Assembly (NCBI GenBank): GCA_963853835.1
Contig: OY970823.1
Coordinates: 60,025,845 to 60,089,844, forward strand
Length of the DNA: 64,000 nt
Source of the DNA: Calendula officinalis
Taxonomy: Eukaryota > Streptophyta > Magnoliopsida > Asterales > Asteraceae
Reading direction: 5' to 3'
This document shows positions 11,418 to 24,193 of the stretch, one piece after another. How positions within the stretch are numbered: the stretch's first letter is position 1; every line of letters begins with the position of its first letter. The translations under genes and the position numbers were made by a program. The notes below the pieces were generated by a model. It worked only from the letters and a program-made list of their open reading frames with translations. It made no database searches and was not told the origin of the DNA.

Positions 11418-14400
11418 ATGAATAAACCTCTTTCTTCAATTCTTGCATTATGTTTCATTGTTCTTATTTATGAGACCAAAATCAGTGAAGCTGCCGGTCG
11501 AAATCTAAAAGACGGGATATCGCTTCCAACCCAAAAAAATGAAGATCCGTATCGAACTGGTTACCATTTCCAACCACCAAGCAATTGGATGAACGGTATG
11601 TAAGCTAGTTTATATTTTTAAATTACTTGTTAGATAATTTTTGGGGCAAGAAAAAAGAAACTATAGTATGCATGAATGACTAGTAATGTTTATTATTACT
11701 GTAATATATTAGAAATGAATAAAAATAAAATATAATAATTGAATTTCTCTCTATCATTTGTTATTATTTATGGTAGCTAACTCTTTTTCATTTTGGTTCG
11801 TTGACATGGACACATATATGAATACGGATGGTTGTTGAAAATCCGCAGATCCCAATGGTGAGTTTTCATTTTCCGATCATATTCTATTCATTTTAGTATT
11901 GGATTCTTTGTCGAGTTTTGAAGCAATCTACAATGTTTTACTTTCTTGTAATTGAAATATATTATTAAAATCACCATAAACAACAACATCGTCGTAAAAC
12001 ACAAGAAAGAAATAACAACAATATTATTATTATATTAAAAAATAAAAAAGCGCTTTCAACAAATATTAAACTAAAAGGCATGTTTTACATCTAATTTGAA
12101 TGGATAGAGTGAGTAGGAAGAAAAGAGTCCCACTAAATACGGAAGAAAATAGCCCCTTTCTAGAAAAAAAATAAAAATTACGCAAAGAATGGTGGAAACC
12201 TCGTCTCCCACCGCCCAAGACCACTTTGATCTCGATGGATATGAATAATATTCCATTAATTTGCCTTTTTCTTTTTCTAGATTTTTCCTTTATTCCTTAT
12301 TTGTTTCATATTCTTTATAAAAATTAAAAAATACTTTTCTTTTAATTGCTTAAGAAATATGTTTTCTTTTAAAATTATTTATTAATAATTTTGTTGTAAG
12401 CTTTTAGAAGTTGACTCCAACAGTTTGTAATAGTTGAGTAAAATCTTACCAAAATTATAAACTAATATATAAAATAGCAAAATAATATTAAAAAGTAGCA
12501 ATAATATATTATTAGTAAGTTTTTAATAAATAAAAAAAAATTAAAACCTAAAAACTAAAGATAATAATTTCATATACGCAGGACCAATGCTATACGAAGG
12601 AGTGTACCATTTTTTCTACCAACATAATCCAGATGCCGCCACTTTTGGAACCATCATTTGGGGCCATGCCGTGTCATACGACCTGGTCAACTGGATCCAT
12701 CTCGACCCGGCAATTTACCCGACCCAAGAAGCGGACATCAGCAGTTGTTGGTCAGGATCAGCCACCATCCTTCCGGGAAACATTCCGGTCATGCTATACA
12801 CCGGCAGCGATTCTAAATCCCGTCAAGTCCAAGACCTCGCCTGGCCCAAAAACATATCCGACCCGTTCCTCCGCGAATGGGTCAAATACCCGGGTAACCC
12901 ACTCATAACCCCACCGGAAGGCGTTAAAGACGACTGTTTCCGTGACCCGAGCACCGCCTGGCTGGGCCCCGACGGCGTGTGGCGGATCGTCGTCGGCGGT
13001 GACCGTGACAACAACGGGATGGCGTTTTTGTATCAAAGCACTGATTTTGTTAACTGGAAACGATACGAGCAGCCACTTTCGGCGGCGGATGCTACCGGAA
13101 CTTGGGAGTGCCCGGACTTTTTTCCGGTGCCGTTGAACAGTACAAACGGACTTGATACATCGGTGTTAAACGGCGGTGTGGTGCATGTGATGAAAGCAGG
13201 ATTTCGAGGGCATGATTGGTATACAATTGGGACTTATAGTCCTGATCGTGAGAATTTTCTGCCACAAAATGGGTTGAGTTTAAGTGGAAGCACATTGGAT
13301 TTGAGGTACGATTATGGCCAATTTTATGCATCCAAATCGTTCTTCGATAACGCTAAAAACCGACGGGTTTTATGGGCTTGGGTTCCTGAAACCGATTCTG
13401 AAGAAGATGACATCAAAAAGGGTTGGGCTGGTCTTCAGGTATTTATCTGATTTTGCATTTAATTATTTGAAATTAAATTTATTAATATGCGATTTATTTA
13501 TTTTTGCAGTCGTTTCCTAGAGCGCTTTGGATGGACCGAAGTGGAAAGCAGCTAATTCAATGGCCAGTGGAGGAAATTGAATCCCTTCGTGAAAATGAAG
13601 TTACGCTACAAAACACCAACCTTAAATCCGGCTCGGTTGTTGAAATCGAGGGGATCACTGCTGCTCAGGTTTGTACATTAGTTGTACTTGTTCAGAAAAT
13701 GTTTTACTAACTTTTTTCTTAAACAATTTATAGGCGGATGTTACTATTTCATTCAAATTGGACAATTTGAAAGAGGCTGAGGTATTGGATACGAGTTCGG
13801 TTGACCCGCAAACACTTTGTACCGAAAGGGGTGCATCGAGCAAGGGTGTGTTTGGACCTTTCGGTTTGTTGGCTATGGCTTCTAAAAACTTGGAAGAACA
13901 GACCGCGATCTTTATTAGGGTTTTCCAAAATCAAAATGGACGATATTCTGTGCTTATGTGTAGTGATCTTAGCAGGTTTGTGGTGATTTTTGTTTTCATT
14001 TTCGGTGTATATTAAATCGACATTAGATATGTCAATTAACAAACTAATCTTTTTTTTTTTGTTAAAAAAGGTCTACTGTTAGGAGCAACATTGACACAAC
14101 AAGTTTTGGCGCGTTTGTCGACATCGATCCTCGATACAACGAGATCTCGTTGAGGAATTTGGTACGTAACTCTATCCGAAATTAAATATGTGGCATAAAG
14201 TCATAAATATCAAAACCACATAGTACATAGTATCATTTGTCCTTCTATATAGCATTTGAATTGTCTATCTTTGCGTTTTGACCCCTTTGTTTATTGAATA
14301 TTACAGATTGACCACTCAATTATTGAAAGTTTTGGAGCCGAGGGGAAGACATGTATCACAAGTCGGGTTTATCCAAATTTCGTTAACTATGAAGATGTTC

Positions 14401-14513
14401 ATCTTTTTGCTTTTAACAACGGGACTCAAAGCGTCAAGATTTCACAAATGAGTGCTTGGAGTATGAAGAATGCGGAATTTGTTATGGATCAGACCGTAAA
14501 AAGTGCAAGTTAG
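11418..14513 (+). CDS. 1-FEH: GH32 fructan 1-exohydrolase (1-FEH II-like), seven exons
   Basis: Releases terminal fructose from inulin-type fructans; acts in the apoplast or vacuole. Exons: 11418-11595, 11849-11857 (9-bp mini-exon ATCCCAATG), 12582-13438, 13510-13668, 13734-13975, 14071-14161, 14307-14513; all junctions are GT-AG and phases agree, giving 580 aa. Residues 1-25 form a signal peptide (MNKPLSSILALCFIVLIYET). Catalytic residues are present: nucleophile D60 in NWMNDPNG, D184 in FRDPSTAW, acid/base E238 in WECPDFFPV. The Pro in WECPD marks the cell-wall-invertase branch rather than vacuolar invertase. At the position equal to Arabidopsis cwINV1 Asp239 (GTYD in invertases) it has S282 (GTYSPDREN), a change linked to loss of sucrose use in FEHs. 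Much of the sequence matches the remembered chicory 1-FEH IIa. A cell-wall invertase is the alternative. Confidence 0.88.
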
Positions 14514-15012
14514 AGGACTCTGATGTTTAAAATTGGTAGAGTATTCTTGTTAAAAGGTAAAGTAAGATATAGACATGGAAGGCTTGAAGAGTTGGTTTGG
14601 TATAGCTCTTTTATAAAGGTCATTCTTCGTTGCTTTACTCCTTGTAAAACGTTTTGGAGTTTTTGGCCATTTTTTTTAGCATTTATATAGTTATTAAGAT
14701 GTAAACAAATTGTGCAAAGCACATGATGCCATTGTACCAAATTATTGTTTCATTAATATAATTGAAATATTTGAGTAATCTTTTATCTAAACTCCCCCTT
14801 TTAATAAAATGATTCTGTATTCGATGTTAAAAAAAACGTCTACGCAACATTTCTCCAACTTGTGTAACAACTTATGATCTTTATATGTGATGTGATTGCT
14901 AGAAAATGACTATTCAACTGAGTTTGCTAGAAGAATATATGTTGTTATCTCAACTGAGTAGGTGGGAATCCTTATGTTAAGTTTTTCTTTTCTTTCCAGG
15001 AGTACAAAGTAC
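14514..15012. other. 3' UTR and downstream flank of the FEH gene
   Basis: AT-rich sequence following the stop. AATATAATTGAAATATTTGAG near 14753-14775 could hold the poly(A) region. No gene is seen. Confidence 0.5.
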
Positions 15013-15510
15013 GGTCGATGAGTGTAATTGAGCACGAGTCAAAGTCGACAAAGTCCTAAGCTCGAGCTCGACTTAATTATAAAGTTTGAAGCACAACTAC
15101 AGGTCAATCGAGCCATTATTTTCAAGTTCGGGCTCGACTATATTAAATAATCGACACTTTCGAGCTCGATTCCACTCGATTACAATATAATTTATTGATT
15201 AATTCAATATCTATTAGCTCGACATGACTCGACTCGGTACTTTCGAGCTCAAATCGATTACACAGTATAATAATTATGAGATTATGTACATACATAAAGG
15301 GTAAAAATGCAAAATAAAACAACCTCGATTAGGCTCGCAACCCTTACGAGCTAGATAATTTCGTATACTCGATCTCGACTCGAAAGTCTAAACGAGTAGC
15401 CCGAGCTCGTTTTAAATCCAGTTGATTTCGAGTATTTTCCGAATCGGTCTCGAGTAGCTCACAAGTTAACTCGACTCGTTTACAAATTACAACCCTATTC
15501 GATCTCAATC
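15013..15510. mobile_element. non-autonomous hAT-like element rich in CGAGCTCG words
   Basis: Imperfect inverted ends: GTGTAATTGAGCACGAGTC near 15023 and, inverted at the right, TTGTAATTTGTAAACGAGTC near 15490. The interior repeats GAGCTCGA and CTCGACTCG many times on both strands, as in common plant hAT MITE families. Boundaries and TSD are not certain. Confidence 0.5.
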
Positions 15511-16335
15511 TCGATCTCGAATTAAGCTCATTTAGTGATCAGCCTTGTGCCACATTGCCCATTTAGTGATCAAGCTTGATGATGGAATCCGTGGTGGAGA
15601 GACGAGAGAGATATCACCTACAATTCTACAACACAAACTTCTCTATCTTCTTTTTGAGAAAAATCACAAAGTTCTTGGTGATTTTTAGACAATTTATAAT
15701 ATCCATTAGTACTAATTGTTCCGGTCGTTACACCTTGATCACAAAAAATGATGATGATATATGTTACTTTTACTTTTCCATAATCTATTTTCTATATTTT
15801 ATCATATGTCGATCATTATACATAACAAAATTTTGTAGTAAAATTGAAGAAACAAAAATGAGTAGCATTTATTTTTATTATTACATTATTTTATTAAATA
15901 AAAAAAAGAGAGTTGTGGATAAGATCGTAGACACGCTGAGGTGGAATGAAATGAAATTATGTTATTAAATGAAACGTGTACCAGTCCAATCACTCGCGCC
16001 ATATTAGAGTAAAAGTAGCCAACTGAACGCCCATTCACTCCCACAAATACCTAACATTTTTTTGTTAACCAACCATTTATGTTAGAACATAAATGTGTAT
16101 GCTATGTTTGTATATCTAAATTATAATGGTTAAATGGAGTAATGTTGTTTATTTTCTAATGTCTAATTTATATGTTTATAAAGTGATGAAAATACGTGTT
16201 ACTAATAAAAGTATACACATACACTCATTCATCTCCCAAGTGTGGTTTGCATCATATTTTGTACACACGACGGCAACTTTGGAATGAACACCAAGGGCTT
16301 ATAGTTTACCGCTATCTGATATTTATGATATCCTA
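15511..16335. other. intergenic DNA, no supported gene
   Basis: An open frame at 15576-15968 has low-complexity F/I/Y-rich composition with no recognisable domain and is not accepted. A near repeat (CATTTAGTGATCA) occurs at about 15529 and 15561. A tRNA-like SINE relic (GTGAGTTTAAGTCCCCAC as box B) starts near 16289 and runs into the duplicated flank. Confidence 0.5.
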
Positions 16336-16687
16336 TATGGTTGTGAGTTTAAGTCCCCACGTGAAAAAAATATAAAATTATAAGGTGTGTATGTTCGTCA
16401 TTAAAAACAAAACTTATAGATGGTGTGCCACCACGCACACCACAGTTCCCTAATATGCTTAACCGTGGCCATAATTATTGCCATGCCGAGTACTCTTAGG
16501 AGTTCGGACTTAGGTTTGAAATCAATTTTAATTGATTGTTGGTGTACCCAAGGGCTTCTAGTCTAGTGGTATTGATGAGAAGATAATGTGTTGCCCATGG
16601 CTAAGGTATGTGTTCAAGTCTCACTCATCGTGGACGTGAGGTTTATTCCCCATAGGTGGAGGGTTCAAAGGAAGGCATACTGCCTTT
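16336..16687 (+). repeat. left flank of the copia element, duplicated at 27652-28003; contains a SINE-like segment
   Basis: This 352-bp block recurs without length change at 27652-28003 and differs by only a few substitutions. From about 16545 it looks like a tRNA-derived SINE: TAGTCTAGTGGTA (box A-like, 16559-16571) and GTGTTCAAGTCTC (box B-like, 16611-16623). The copia target CCTTT (16683-16687) lies in the tail of this SINE. Confidence 0.8.
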
Positions 16688-17325
16688 TGTCAGGATCGAT
16701 TAACTATGAAGAGTTAATAAACACCTTTAGATCTAATTGATAATAAAAGTTGCAGCGGATCAACACTATATCAATATATTAAGAACAATAAACTGTAAAA
16801 CAATATGCGAAAATATTAAGAACACAGTTTCACAAAAAGCTTCAATGTATATTATCGATTAACAATACACACGTACGTTTACAATTCATAAGGAACTATT
16901 TATAATAGTCCTTGAAGCTAAACTATTTACCCTAGTTATTCTAGGACTTGATTTACATTCGAATTATAAAGATATACATTGAATTACATTCTATAACTAT
17001 CTCTGCGAAGATCTCGGACTTGATTTGCTTCCAAATCGTATATCAGTAGTAATCTACAATCACCAGTAGTAAATAAGCATCGTCAGTAGTAAGTCTGGTG
17101 ACCAGTAGTAAGTCCAAACCATCGTCAGTAGAAACTACTATTGATCAGTAGTATCTTCAATATGCTTTGATCAGTAGTAACTAAGTTATAGATTTCACCA
17201 GTATCAACTTCATCAGTAGCATGTTTCTGCCCCATCAGTACTAAACATAATATTCATCAGTAGTAAACATGACCAGTACTAACTGCAGCATCAGTAATAA
17301 GTTGATCTGTGATTTTGTTCCAACA
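16688..17325 (-). repeat. 3' LTR of the copia element (638 bp)
   Basis: On the element's strand it runs TGTTGGAACA...CGATCCTGACA. It starts at TGTCAGG on the plus strand after the TSD CCTTT and ends CCAACA at 17325. It matches the solo LTR at 28004-28641 in length (638) with roughly eight substitutions noticed, so the LTRs are young (about 1 percent divergence by eye). Confidence 0.92.
17044..17299 (-). promoter_or_regulatory. array of 13 CAGTAGTA-type motifs in the copia U3
   Basis: CAGTAGT or a one-base variant starts at 17044, 17064, 17084, 17103, 17126, 17146, 17172, 17199, 17214, 17236, 17258, 17274 and 17292, about every 20 bases. On the element strand the word is TACTACTG. It occupies the first ~285 bases of the LTR, the U3 region where promoter and enhancer sites lie. 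The same array is in the solo LTR at 28360-28615. Confidence 0.85.
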
Positions 17326-17337
17326 ATCTCCCCCTAA
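17326..17337 (-). promoter_or_regulatory. polypurine tract of the copia element
   Basis: On the minus strand TTTAGGGGGAGAT directly precedes the LTR start TGTTGGAACA. This is the usual plus-strand priming site next to the 3' LTR. Confidence 0.8.
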
Positions 17338-17357
17338 ACTTATTGATTCTCTTTCAA

Positions 17358-20300
17358 TCACATAAGTTTCTTTTGTTCTTCTTCTTCTTGCTTTCTTTTC
17401 TCCAACGTTCTTTGGTTCTGTTGATGTCTTTGAGCAATGATGTACTTGCTGTTTCTTTTTGTGAAGTAAGTCAATTTGTTTTGGAATATAACAGCATCAT
17501 ATGGCTTCATCATTGTGTTGGTGAATATCTGATACATAGTCTTCTCAGAATGTGGATATTCTTTTTCATATAAGTATAGCTCACATACTTTGCCTGACTT
17601 TTCAAAGAAGTACATATTGGCAGTTGGAATCACATTCCAAGCATAAACATTTCCTGGATCTGTAAACTGTTCTGGGTAGTTGTCTGGATAAAATGCAGCA
17701 TCTATCATTCTTGTTAAGTATCCAGCACCAGATTCTCTCCATGTTTTCTTTGTCATCCTTGGTTTTCCAATGATTAGAAGTTTAATAACATCACTTCTTG
17801 AACATGAACTAATCAATGGCAACCATCCAGTAAATCTTTGTACAACTTTATCTTCCCTTATAATCTCTATGACATTGTTCTGCATAACCCTCCAATTGAT
17901 GATTGGATTGTTCTGCAAGGGAGCAATAGGCACTTCAAGAACAGGTATGATTTGTTCTGTTTTTGACTTCTTTTTAGAGCTCTGTTCTTGAGTAATAGCT
18001 TTTCTCTTCTTTGATTGGGGAGTTGAAGAATCACCATTAGTTGATACACTACCAGCTTTGATTAATGTTGGACTGATTGGAATTAGGGCTTTGGATTTCT
18101 TTGCTTCTTTTTCTTCTTGTTCAGCCAAATCCTTCTTCTTGGCAGCACAATATTTTTCAATAATAGTCATCATCTTCATTCTGCCAAATGACTTTGCACT
18201 ATGCCCTTTTGTTTTCAAATAATCAATCATATTGGTCTTCTGTTCAAATACATCATCAGTTAGCTCACTTTTTGTTCTTTTGCATTCAGAAACCAATTCT
18301 TCAAGACACTGTATATGTTCTTCTTCAACTTTTCTGAGTCTTTTGAATTCTGCTTTTTGAGCTTCTATCTGAATGTCGTCTACTTGAACAGGTATTTGAA
18401 CAGGAATTTTAGTTTCTTGAGTTTTCTTCTTTTTATTCTCCTCAAGAGCTTGATACATCTCCACATTCTCCAAGAATTTCTTGTGTTTTATCCTCAATCT
18501 GGACTGTTTTTCTGATCTGACATGATTTATTTTTGTTCACCATTTGGTGACCTAATGCTCTGTTTGGATAATCATCATCATATACTTCCTTTCCTTTTCC
18601 AATACAGGCAGATGGTGGAGGTGGAGTGTATTTCATATCAGGTACACCCAAAATCAGAAGTTTTGGATAGAACAAGTGTAGTTGATCTTCTGATAGAATT
18701 TTAGGGTGTGGAGGAAGTGTACATTCATCTACCTCAAACCAATTCACATTATCATCAATGTCAGGTATGATAAGTGGTTGATTAGGAGTTGGTGGTTTGG
18801 AGATAATGACATGTCTTTCCCTTTCAATTAGCTCTGGGAGTTGCAGTTCTTCCTCTTCAGTAGTAACCAAAGTAGTTACTACTGGTGTGACTTCAGGAGT
18901 TACTACTGATAGGACATCAGTAGTATTTGTTGCTTTTATTTCCTCTTCCTGACTTACTACTGCTATGATATCAGTAGTAGGAGTTATTACTGATACTTCT
19001 TTTTCAGCTTGTTCTTCCATGGGAGCAGTAGTCATTGGAACATCATCAACAACCATCTTTTCTGGGCCTTCATCAATATTTGTTTCTTTGAGATTGAGGA
19101 GAGAAGTTGCGGCTGCTGCAATTGATTCATCAATCATACTCTGAATGTTGTCCTTCTCCCCCTTAGTGAGCTCAACTGGAGGAGCCTCACTATCATCAAT
19201 CTTCCTTTTCAATCTTCTTATAATCTTTGTTTGTTGATGAAGCCTGTGCTCATATAACCTCATCCTTTTGTTGATGGTATTAACATGCCTTTTCATTACT
19301 GTAATTGTTTTCCCTTGATTTGTAAGATACTTAAGACAATCTTGTACAGTGGATTCAAGAGAATCCACTTTATCCGTCAATTGTTTGGTTTTAATACTGC
19401 CCTCACTCCATCTAGCAAGATCATCGGGCTCATTGACTGGTACATTGGCTTTAAGGTTTTCCATCCTTTCCATCAAATCCATAGATCTACCCTCATCACT
19501 TCTTGGTGATTCATTGGGTTGTTTAGACACCCTCTTCTTCCTAGAAGAAGCAGAGATGCCCCCTTGTGGTTTCTTGGCACCGGGGTCCTTTAAGTAATTC
19601 CTCAAATGAGTCATCACTTAAAGTTGCCGAGGTCTGGGTCTTAGTTATGTTTTCACTATCCTGTGCACCCACCTTTGGGGCATCAGTAGTGAAAGCCCTC
19701 GCCTCATGTCCTCTCTCCTCCTTGAAGGACAACTCTTTGAGCCTGGGGTGTGACTCGATTTGTCCCCTGGTGTCCTTTAAAGAAGTTTTCTTTCTTTTAT
19801 AGATTGTGGATATATTTTGGGTGACATTGGGCAGGTCTTCCACAGAGTGAAGAGTAGCACTCTGAGGATTTATTTCAAGTTCCTGGGACACATTCAGGAC
19901 TTCTATATTTGTGGGTGATTGAGTGACTGTTTGGGATGGTGTTTGAGCTGTATTTGGGGGTGATGGAGTGTGTTGAGGTTCAATTTGGGTTGTATCTATG
20001 ATTGAACCCTCTCCAATTTGTGGTTGATCTTTGATCATATTAGGAAACAAAGGGGTTTCCTTTCCCGAAAATTTAAATCGTTTTCTCATATTTGAGAAAA
20101 CTTTCTTGTTCAACTCAGGAATGATAAAAATATTTTTGGGAGTTGACAAGTTTTGTAATTCACAGTTTATAATATGTTGGAGAAATCTGGGATACATTAA
20201 AAATTTTGAGTAACTAAGATTTCCCAACATACCTTCAAAAATCATGTATGAAAAATTAAATACTTGGTCTGTACATAAACAGACAACAGCAGAGGCTATT

Positions 20301-20797
20301 GCCTTGTTAAACTCATTCCAAGTACTTCGTTTTGGAGAAATATAATGCTGAATAGTATGTACAAGAAATTTCCATTGTGGGGAGAGAAGACCCTTTTGAA
20401 AAGTTACTATGTTGAGTCTTCCCTCATAACCCATTTTATTTGAAATTTAAATAATGAATTCCTTAGGAAGTGTAAACATACCTGCATCATCATGTAGTTG
20501 TAGATGGTATCGAATTGATTGCTCTGTGATTGTGATCGTCTTGCCATCCACCGATGATTTTATCATAGGTACAGTTGCACCTTCTGTTCTTTCAGCATTG
20601 GTCCAGAAATCCACCAAGTGCTGTTGGTATGCTTTTGGTTTGACAGTTAACGCAACCTTTATATAAGAATTTTTCAAGAAATTGACTATTGGACGAAAAT
20701 CTTTTGTTCCGTCTGGATTGCGTAGAAACGCACACATATTATGGAACTCTGAATATTTGAGATCTGTTTGAATACTGAGGGATTGTAGAGTTGCCAT
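17358..20797 (-). pseudogene. extra ORF downstream of copia pol (unknown function, interrupted)
   Basis: Starts at ATG 20797 (MATLQSLSIQTDLKYSEFHN). Seen: an in-frame TAA at 20447-20449, after which the same frame goes on; a frame change near 19588 that fits one extra C in GACCCCGG; and a second near 18510 that fits one missing A in an A run. The coding intent is about 1,100 residues. Parts: an N-terminal conserved region (NFLKNSYIKVALTVKPKAYQ, FWTNAERTEG), a Thr/Ser/Gln-rich middle, a heptad region with basic stretches (HRLHQQTKIIRRLKRKID), and a C-terminal module (VVQRFTGWLPLISSCSRSD, AAFYPDNYPEQFTDPGNVYAWN) ending in a charged coiled coil. Such ORFs sit where Sireviruses carry env-like genes, but no membrane segment is seen here. 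It resembles N-terminal modules common in Asteraceae copia elements. I do not assign a function. Confidence 0.75.
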
Positions 20798-21033
20798 TGT
20801 TGTTGATTTGAGAGAAACTCTTAAGAATTTTGTTACTGATGTAGGGTTTTTGATCGTAAGCTAGGGTTTATCGAGAGGATTTAGTGAATCAAAGTAAAGA
20901 TAATGCTAAACTAATCGACTGCCGCCTTTTATATCTTTCGATTTAACCTGCAATAAGACTGAATTGCCCTTCGAATCATAACATAACGGTTATTTTCACG
21001 GGGGTTAGTTTGGTCATTGTGATTCTGAAAGAC

Positions 21034-21292
21034 CAGTAGTGAATTTGATATCAGTAAGAGAACGTCAGTAGTATCTACGAACATCAGTAGTGACTAAGGA
21101 TTTTGACATCAGTAGTAACTACAGACATCAGTAGTAACCACCAACACACAAGACCAGTAGTATATGTGAATACCAGTAGTACTGACTTACCAGTAGTATT
21201 TATGTAGACTTAATACACACCAGTAGTATTGACCTACCAGTAGTATTTTGTGCACATTCCTACACACCAGTAATACAGATCTACCAGTAGTA
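21034..21292 (-). promoter_or_regulatory. second CAGTAGTA array, just upstream of the copia extra ORF
   Basis: About 13 copies of CAGTAGT/CAGTAAG/CAGTAAT lie in roughly 260 non-coding bases between the pol stop (21356) and the extra-ORF ATG (20797). They have the same word and similar density to the U3 array. Position suggests an internal promoter or leader for the extra ORF (inference). Confidence 0.8.
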
Positions 21293-21355
21293 AAATACTT
21301 AAACAAATAAATAACTTTTTACAACAAAACTTTACACATGATGTTAAGAGAGATT

Positions 21356-23539
21356 TTAATTTATTAAAATCATTCCAATACTGCTAACCAAGAAGTTGAA
21401 TCTTCCTACATCAAATACTTTTGTAAAAAGATCTGGTAATTGATCATCAGTATGGATTTTAACCACTTTGATTAATTTCTTTTCATTGCAATCTCTTATA
21501 AAATGAAATCTTATTTCAATGTGTTTAGTTTTAGAGTGTTTTACTGGATTGTTCACAATACTAATAGCACTTTGATTATCAATAAAAATAGGAGTTTTAA
21601 GGATAGAGATACCAAAGTCTAGAAGCTGGTTTTGAATCCAGAGTACTTTAGCACAGCAAGCAGATGCAGCTACATACTCTGCTTCAGCAGTAGATGTTGA
21701 TACATTTGTTTGCTTCTTACATTGCCATGACACCAGTCTTGATCCAAAGAATTGACATCCACCAGTAGTGGACTTTCTATCTTGACATTCACCTCCATAG
21801 TCACTATCTGTGTAGGCTATGAGTTCAAAGGGTGAATCATGTGGATACCATAGACCCAGTGATGGTTTGCCTTTCAAGTATCTGAAAATTCTTTTGACAG
21901 CCTGTAAGTGTAGTTCTTTAGGTCTTGCTTGATATCTTGCACACACACACACACTATACATAATGTCAGGTCTTGATGCAGTTAAGTACATCAAAGAGCC
22001 TATCATTGATCTATATAAGTGTTCATCTACATCCTCCCCCTCAACATCTGGATGTAGGTGTTTGTGTGTTTCCATTGGTGTGCTTGCACTCTTGCAGTCT
22101 TTCAAATCAAACTTCTCCAAGATGTCTTTAACATATTTTGATTGGTTTATCAAAATACCATTTGTTCTTTGGCTGACCTGGAGTCCAAGGAAGAAGTTCA
22201 TTGGACCCATAGAGCTCATCTTGAATTTAATCTGCATCAGTTCTTCAAATTCTTTGTATAATAAATCATTGGTTGAACCAAAAATGATATCATCTACATA
22301 GATTTGTACCAGTAGTATATCATCTTTGACTTTCTTTGTAAACAAAGTTTTGTCAATGGCTCCTCTTTTAAAGTTATTCTTCAATAGATATGATGATAAT
22401 GTATCATACCATGCTCTTGGTGCCTGATGTAGGCCATACAGAGCTTTATCCAGTTTGAATACATAATCACCATGTTTTGGATCTTCAAAACCTGGAGGTT
22501 GGCAGACATAGACCTCTTCTTCAATCTTCCCATAAAGGAATGCACTCTTCACATCCATTTGATAGACTTTGAACTTTTTGAATGAAGCATATGCTAGTAA
22601 TATTCTTATTGCTTCAATTCTAGCAACAGGAGCATATACTTCATCATAGTCTATTCCTTCTTCTTGAGTGTATCCTTGAGCTACAAGTCTGGCTTTGTTC
22701 TTGATCACTATACCTCTTTCATCTTTCTTGTTTCTAAAGATCCATCTTGTTCCAATGGCTCTTTTTCCTTTGGGAAGAGGTACAAGTGTCCAAACAGCTT
22801 GTAACTTGAATTGAAGGAGTTCTTCTTGCATTGCCTCAATCCAGTTTGAGTCCTTCATTGCTTGTTGGATCTTCTTTGGTTCATCCTGAGACAAAAAGCA
22901 TTCAAACATACATTCATTGGCAATTAAACTTATGTTACACATGTTAGCAGTTAAACCTTTATTTAATTTGCTTCTTGTTTGCAGTGGTGAGTTAACATCA
23001 CTTAAAACAAGGTCTAAAGGATGGTTCTTCTGAGTCCTTGTAGTTGTAGCTTTATCAACCACTAGTTGATTTTCAAGATTGGACTCATTTGTCTCAGGCA
23101 GTTGCTCCTCTAGTGTTCCTTCATTGTCATTGATGTTTGGTTCATCATCGTCTAGGTCAGAGTTACTACTGAGGCTATCTTCATTGAGATCAGTAGTATT
23201 GTTGTTGTTACTGGGATCAGTAGTATCTTGAGAATCTAGGTTATTGCTAGGACCAGTAGTATTTTGAGTACTATTACTGGTACCAGTAGTATTTGAATTA
23301 CTACTGTCCTCATTCTCAGAGTTACTACTGGTTCCAGAATTTGAGTTATTACTGTCCTCAGTATTAACTATGGGAGCAGTATCAACTATTATGTATCTCA
23401 TCTCTTCTTGACCAGTATTAACAGATGATGTTCCTTCCTTTTGATTATGATAATTTGAATCACCTGCATTTAAATTCATGTTAGAATTAAAGGATTTGGT
23501 TAGATTGTCTATATTAAATAGCCAATCTGGACCATTTCC
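21356..23539 (-). pseudogene. copia pol: reverse transcriptase and RNase H
   Basis: The long frame (ATG-like start 23479) encodes an N/S/T/D-rich linker (NSNTTGTSNSTQNTTGPSNN), then RT (WIEAMQEELLQFKLQAVWTLVPLP, IDYDEVYAPVARIEAIRI, QIYVDDIIFGSTN) and RNase H (AYTDSDYGGECQDRKSTTG, STAEAEYVAASACCA, IDNQSAISI). The order IN-RT-RH and motifs are Ty1/copia. The frame is continuous with the integrase ORF upstream except for TAA at 23540-23542. TTG and TTD tripeptides in the linker are encoded by the CAGTAGTA word in reverse. Confidence 0.92.
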
Positions 23540-24193
23540 TTATTTATTAGGAACATTTTCATTAAAGGATACATTGATGCTTTCTTCAATTATCCTTAGT
23601 CTTTTGTTGAACACTCTGTATGATTTGCTTTGAGTAGAGTATCCCACAAAGATTCCATCATCAGCTTTGCAGTCAAACTTACCAATTTGTTCTCTTGTAA
23701 CCAGAATAGTACAGGGACAACCAAATGATTTTAAAAAACTTATAGAAGGTTTTGTTTTATTAAAAAGTTCATATGGTGTTTTATAGTGTGGCTTCACTAT
23801 TAATACTCTGTTTTGAACATAACAGGCAGTATTAACAGCTTCAGCCCAAAAAGTGATTGGTAACTTTGAATCTGCTAACATTGATCTTGCTGCTTCTATG
23901 ATGGTTCTATTTCTTCTTTCAGCTACACCATTTTGTTGAGGAGTTCTGGGCGAGCTGTATTGCCTGTCAATACCTTTAAGATCACAAAAGTTAATTAAGT
24001 TAGCATTTTTAAATTCTGTGCCATTATCACATCTTATGGCCTTAACTTTTTGATCAGATGTGTTTTCCAGTTTAACAATTAAGTTCTTGATGAGTTCACT
24101 TGTTTCGTCTTTTGTCCTGAGAAAGAAAACCCATGTATATCTGGAAAAGTCATCAGTAATAACAAGACAATATTGTTTCTTTCCAATACTCAT
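23540..24193 (-). pseudogene. copia integrase core
   Basis: Encodes the rve core: ITDDFSRYTWVFFLRTKDET, IRCDNGTEFKNANL, SPRTPQQNGVAERRNRTIIE, AARSMLADSKLP, then GKFDCKADDGIFVGYS. The catalytic D, D and E are visible. It is separated from the upstream PR/IN frame by a short deletion near 24193-24205 (HMDL joins PTNVMS in another frame), and ends at TAA 23540-23542, a nonsense codon inside the pol frame. Confidence 0.88.

Noticed and set aside
15576..15968. 130-codon frame after the FEH gene
   Set aside because: Low-complexity AT-rich composition, no domain, no splice or promoter context.
17044..17299. Regularly spaced repeats resembling a CRISPR-type array
   Set aside because: Repeats are only 7-8 bases, spacing varies 15-27, and they lie in the U3 of a plant LTR with clear LTR boundaries.
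17358..20797. Envelope-like gene of a Sirevirus
   Set aside because: No signal peptide or transmembrane stretch is visible in any of the frames, so position alone is not enough.
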